64,000 nucleotides of DNA from Pseudophaeobacter sp965641885 (lineage in GTDB: Bacteria; Pseudomonadota; Alphaproteobacteria; Rhodobacterales; Rhodobacteraceae): positions 4,216,001-4,280,000 of the forward strand of contig OZ282574.1 of the NCBI GenBank assembly GCA_965641885.1, in the 5' to 3' direction. Numbering within the stretch: the first letter of the stretch is position 1; the number at the start of each line of letters is the position of its first letter. Below are positions 62,764-64,000 of the stretch, one piece after another. The notes below the pieces were generated by a model, which was not told the DNA's origin, did not search any database, and worked only from the letters and a program-made list of their open reading frames with translations. The position numbers and the translations under genes were made by a program.

Positions 62764-63450
62764 TCAGTTGGCGCGGCCCAGGCCCTGGCTCACCTGCTCC
62801 ATGCCCTGTGCCACGTCTTTTTCCATCGCCAGCGCAACTTTTTCTGGCTGCCTTTGGCGCATGGCCTCAAGGATGTCCTTATGGCGGTCCGGAAAGCTCT
62901 GGGTGCCGAAGCGGCCGCAGACCACCCGCAGGGAGGGGCCAAAGCGCAGCCAGAGACGATCAGCAAGGTCCGCCATGATCGGCGCATTTGCACAGGCATA
63001 AAGCCCAGAGTGGAAGCTGTAGTTCTGCACCAGATAGCCCGCAACATCGCCGGAAGATATCGCCTGATCCAGGGCGGTATCTATCGCCTCAAGCCGGTCA
63101 ATCTGATCATCCGTGATATGCAAAGCGGCACGGCGAGCCAGCTCGGATTCTATTGTTTTCCTGACAAAACCCAGCTCATCAATGTCTTCAGAGCGCAGCA
63201 GCGGCACCGAGACACGGCGGTTGCCCTGAAAGACCAAAGCCCCATCAGAAATCAGCCGACGAATGGCCTCGCGCACGGGTGTCATGCCAGCATTCAGCGC
63301 CTCTGTCAGACCCTGAATTGTGACCGCTTGCCCTGGCGCCAACTCTCCAAAAAGTATCTGCGCCCGCAGCTGTTGATAGACGGTCTCATGGGCGGGCAAT
63401 TTGGCTCCCTCACCGGGGGCTCCCTGAGTTGCTGAATTGGTCACCGACAC
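62764..63450 (-). CDS. GntR-family (FCD) regulator of polyamine genes
   Basis: A 228-residue FCD-type GntR regulator. ETVYQQLRAQILFGELAPGQAV opens the winged helix and GMTPVREAIRRLISDGALV is the recognition region; FVRKTIESELARRAAL begins the FCD sensor with metal-site residues in NYSFHSGLY. GTG 63450 is chosen because AGGAGG lies about ten bases upstream; a GTG at 63486 lacks such a site. It lies between the aminotransferase gene and the divergent potF gene and probably controls both. Confidence 0.87.
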   Translation of the reverse strand: MSVTNSATQGAPGEGAKLPAHETVYQQLRAQILFGELAPGQAVTIQGLTEALNAGMTPVREAIRRLISDGALVFQGNRRVSVPLLRSEDIDELGFVRKTIESELARRAALHITDDQIDRLEAIDTALDQAISSGDVAGYLVQNYSFHSGLYACANAPIMADLADRLWLRFGPSLRVVCGRFGTQSFPDRHKDILEAMRQRQPEKVALAMEKDVAQGMEQVSQGLGRAN

Positions 63451-63537
63451 TGGGGCTTTTCCTCCTAATTTTTGGGCAGCTTGCACGAAGTTCTGCCCGG
63501 TGGAAACATAAACAGTATTGCCGAACGAGGCAAAACT

Positions 63538-63546
63538 TGATCAAAT
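63538..63546. promoter_or_regulatory. Candidate operator upstream of potF
   Basis: TGATCAAAT, part of the palindrome TTGATCAA (63537-63544), lies 43 bases before the potF ATG and matches the copy at 62737. Confidence 0.3.
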
Positions 63547-63589
63547 CCAGCATAGCCGGGCTGACACCGGTACCCACAGGGAGATATTC

Positions 63590-64000
63590 ATGACACTCAA
63601 AATGATGACAACGACCGCCATCGTCGCCTTGCTCGGCTCCGCCGCCATGGCAGAAGAAGTGCGCGTCTACAACTGGTCCGACTATATTGACGAAGAACTG
63701 CTGGCAAAGTTCGAAGCGGAAACCGGCATCAAATTGATCTATGACGTATTCGACAGCAACGAGCTTTTGGAAACAAAAATGCTTGCGGGTGGCTCGGGTT
63801 ATGACGTTGTTGTTCCCACCGGCTCGTTCCTGGCGCGCCAGATCCAGGCCGGCTCGTTCCAGAAGCTGAACATGGAAAAGCTGCCCAATATCTCGAATAT
63901 GTGGGACGCCATCGAAGCGCGCACCAGCCTGTATGATCCCGGCAACGAGTATTCGGTCAACTACATGTGGGGCACCACCGGCATCGGCAGCAATGCCGCC
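63590..64000 (+). CDS. potF: Putrescine-binding protein PotF-like, partial
   Basis: The first 137 codons of a periplasmic polyamine-binding protein; the rest lies beyond the window. A signal peptide (MTTTAIVALLGSAAMA, about residues 6-21) precedes VRVYNWSDYIDEELLAKF, the standard PotF/PotD opening, and SGYDVVVPTGSFLARQIQAG near 75. GGGAG precedes the ATG. It is divergent from the GntR gene and probably heads a second polyamine ABC operon (potFGHI type). Confidence 0.92.
   Translation, partial: MTLKMMTTTAIVALLGSAAMAEEVRVYNWSDYIDEELLAKFEAETGIKLIYDVFDSNELLETKMLAGGSGYDVVVPTGSFLARQIQAGSFQKLNMEKLPNISNMWDAIEARTSLYDPGNEYSVNYMWGTTGIGSNAA

Overview
This 64 kb window is the dnaA region of an alphaproteobacterial chromosome. 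It most resembles the Rhodobacterales Roseobacter group (Phaeobacter, Ruegeria and relatives). The evidence is the gene order ubiB-ubiE / mutM - enoyl-CoA hydratase - rpsT - dnaA - dnaN - recF - gyrB, the high GC content, the many TRAP and polyamine ABC transporter genes, Hint-domain and RTX proteins, and genus-level protein character. Placement is by protein recognition only. Genes are densely packed and nearly all look intact. No rRNA, CRISPR array, insertion sequence or prophage was seen.

Layout. (1) 1-10.5 kb is an accessory catabolic block. A divergent GntR-type regulator, cut by the window edge, faces an operon of a DUF1185 protein, a fused alpha/beta hydrolase-flavin reductase, a luciferase-like flavin monooxygenase, an aldehyde dehydrogenase and a fumarylacetoacetase-family hydrolase. 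A three-gene TRAP transporter and a thioesterase follow. The enzyme set matches the logic of oxygenative N-methylpyridinium ring cleavage (trigonelline type, possibly homarine). (2) 10.5-13 kb holds a YcaQ-type glycosylase, a LacI-type regulator and tRNA-Arg(CCU). (3) 13.4-25.9 kb is the replication and core block: gyrB, LysE, recF, dnaN, dnaA, rpsT, enoyl-CoA hydratase, mutM, ubiE, ubiB. (4) 26-31 kb has acetyl-CoA acetyltransferase, an XRE-cupin regulator, the kbl-tdh threonine-degradation pair and a metallophosphatase. (5) 31-42.5 kb has a large beta-helix membrane protein, the three phosphoserine-pathway genes (serC-serA on one strand, serB on the other), an AI-2E exporter, a TSUP permease, asparaginase, an IalB-family protein and rlmN. 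(6) 42.5-56.4 kb mixes secreted proteins (M10 RTX protease, Hint protein), a LOG protein, a threonine-dehydratase-like enzyme with its GntR neighbour, dapD, a glutamate-receptor-like channel, dapE-GNAT-DUF2064 and rnr. (7) 56.4-64 kb is a polyamine region: a complete ABC operon on the minus strand, an omega-aminotransferase, a GntR regulator and the start of a potF gene that runs off the edge.

How the genes work together. The first block looks like an uptake-and-degrade island for a nitrogen heterocycle, with TRAP import, ring opening by a two-component flavin monooxygenase, aldehyde oxidation and hydrolysis. kbl-tdh turns threonine into glycine and acetyl-CoA, while serC, serA and serB make serine. 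dapD and dapE act in the succinylase lysine/diaminopimelate route. The last block imports polyamines and transaminates them under a GntR regulator.

Most notable for follow-up: the ring-cleavage island and its in-frame hydrolase-reductase fusion carrying an internal ribosome binding site; a PGxK-type repeat in frame just after the stop of the FAA hydrolase; a threonine dehydrogenase without its structural-zinc cysteines; a prokaryotic glutamate-receptor-like channel with a changed selectivity filter; and several unexplained repeats and palindromes.
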